Assembly: GCF_030463565.1 (NCBI RefSeq)
Contig: NC_134643.1
Location: 121,375,809 to 121,439,808 of the forward strand
DNA from: Pelecanus crispus
Taxonomy: Eukaryota; Chordata; Aves; Pelecaniformes; Pelecanidae
Direction of reading: 5' to 3'
Length of the DNA: 64,000 nucleotides
Each line of letters starts with the position of its first letter. Position 1 is the stretch's first letter. Below, in pieces: positions 62,375 through 64,000 of the stretch. The notes beneath the pieces are model-generated. The model made no database searches and had not been told where the DNA came from. It was given only the letters and a program-made list of their open reading frames with translations. A program made the position numbers and the translations under genes.

Positions 62375-64000
62375 CCAGAGCTCAGACCCCACCAAAAAGC
62401 AGAGCCAAGACAGGCTGAACCCGTTCTAAGGGGATATCCACACACACTGCTAAGGGTGGGAACCTTACTATTAAGGAGACTCCCTACAGGTTATTAAAGC
62501 CAGAAGAGTGATCCCAACAGCTTCATCTACTGCAGGACTGGCTTCTTGCTTGCCTCTACTGGGAGAGGCGCCCGTCTTGGAGCACACACATACACATACC
62601 ACTGTATTGTATTTTTTTTTCCAGTATTTTATTTCTGACGGGCATTTACAACGTTCCATTCATAGAACTAAAAACATAAAAATAGACCTTCTTTCAGCTT
62701 ATAAAAGAAATATATAAGAACCTTTGACATAGACATGTCATGACATTATGTACAAGAACAACGGTACCTTCCCAGTACCAGCCTTCCAGTATTTCAGCGC
62801 TGACTGTATTCCGCTGGGTACAGCACAGGACAGCTAAACCTCCGCTTCTCTAATACGCTGGGACACAACTGACAGATAGATGATATAAAACAATGATGTG
62901 ATAATACAAAGGGTATAGAAACCTTTCTAAAGCTTTTATGAAAAGAAATCAGAAGATAGCAAAAAGTTAATAGAGAAAGCTTTCATAAGATCAAGTATAG
63001 TGCACCAGAAACCAGAAAGGGCGGGGGCAAGGGGAGAATGCTAGCTGGGACACAAAGACAGTGATGGATTTTTGGGGGGAATAATTTTTGTTATGTTTTA
63101 AAATATAGTCAGAGTGGATTTTATAAAATATAATCCTAAAGCTATTATAAAATTTCAGGTTTTCAAAGTACCTACTAATGTGTCAAACATCAATAGATAC
63201 CAACCAACCAAAAAAAAAAGAAAATTTCATATAATCTTCCTTTTTTCCTACAGGTGAAACTGAAATGGGAAAAGCTATATAAATCTTAAAAAAAAAAAAA
63301 AAGTGCTATTTTGTGTTTCATATTTGGAAGTCGACTTAAAAACCACAAGATTTTAGTCACATTTTACCCTGTTTTAGATGTTTAAATAAAAGATTTAAAA
63401 TGTTAAAGAGGTTTGCTTGTGTAGAACTTGTTCATACTCTATTGCAGTGGAAAAGCTTTTATAAAGGAATTAAAGTACACTAGTTTCACCCACAGTAGGA
63501 GAGTGGATGAGGTCAGTTTTTTGGCCATGAATTCCCTGTCCCCTAAGCCCAAACTCTGCCAGAGAGAATGGACCAAACGGATCTGTGATGTTGCTACACT
63601 GGCTTGGCTCCAGCAAGGTTACACCATGGATCAGTTTGGTCCACTACAATTCAGTCATGTCATTTTATTTTATTCTTTTTATTATCTAACTAAACTCCAG
63701 TCTCAAACATATACAATAATCCTTTTCCTGAAGAGAGTTATACCTAAATAAGAGTTTCCAGTTCATATTTTAATATAAAACCACCATTCCTAACCCTCTG
63801 CAAAAAGCTAGCCTTGTATCCTAGACATGGAGCTATGCTAACGCTGTAAAACTCTTATCCCTTTGTGCCCCTGCATCTCAGGTAAAATACAAAAAAATAT
63901 TTCTTCAAGTGTTAAATTTGGATCTCTTTTAAGAGAGTTTGGCATCTTTATAATATTATGTAAAACTAGAGCTTCCAACATTGACATTAAATTAGACCAG
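62375..64000. other. Intergenic AT-rich sequence at window end
   Basis: No supported gene. An ACACACATACACATAC run lies near 62583-62598, and A-runs near 63210-63220 and 63288-63302. A 107-codon frame at 63428-63751 is unrecognised. Confidence 0.5.

Noticed and set aside
1..64000. CRISPR arrays, bacterial operons, riboswitches, rRNA or tRNA genes
   Set aside because: The window is vertebrate nuclear DNA. No regularly spaced repeats, cloverleaf tRNA or rRNA sequence was seen by eye; a tRNAscan or Rfam search would be needed to be certain.

Overview
This looks like avian (bird) nuclear DNA from a gene-poor, AT-rich intergenic region. Three things point to a bird. CR1 LINE copies end in the tandem ATTCTATG-type 8-mers typical of chicken-repeat-1. 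There are LTRs and one provirus of an ERV-L-type endogenous retrovirus. The only clear protein-coding gene is an intronless claudin of the CLDN8/CLDN17 type, which birds and other tetrapods carry as single-exon genes. The species cannot be named from the sequence.

Layout. 0-5 kb: a CR1 3' fragment at about 1.7 kb, then the claudin-8-like gene on the minus strand (CDS 4147-3473), with a TATA box candidate about 180 bp upstream of its ATG and a poly(A) signal about 300 bp past its stop. 5-51 kb: non-coding sequence with a small CR1 relic (6.85 kb), a pentamer/hexamer satellite (7.75 kb), a G19 run (23.6 kb), a 1.3-kb ancient CR1-type LINE with a decayed reverse transcriptase (24.6-25.9 kb), another CR1 tail (44.3 kb) and a G-rich stretch (46.4-46.6 kb). 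51-54 kb: an ERV-L-type solo LTR (51421-51989), a compact CpG island (52.44-52.74 kb, GC-rich flank to about 53.1 kb) and a CR1 3' segment (53168-53520). 58.4-62.4 kb: a heavily mutated ERV-L-type provirus (LTR, gag relic, protease, partial reverse transcriptase, LTR) bounded by a perfect 5-bp duplication. The rest to 64 kb is non-coding.

Function. The claudin would build or tune paracellular ion barriers in tight junctions. No second host gene is recognisable, so no operon or pathway can be read from the window. The CpG island is the best candidate for an undetected promoter, possibly of a lncRNA or of a gene whose other exons lie elsewhere. Spliced genes with short exons cannot be excluded by eye. 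I found no clear new biological system. The most interesting points are the architecture and deletion of the provirus, the CpG island beside the solo LTR, and a buried acidic residue in the claudin.
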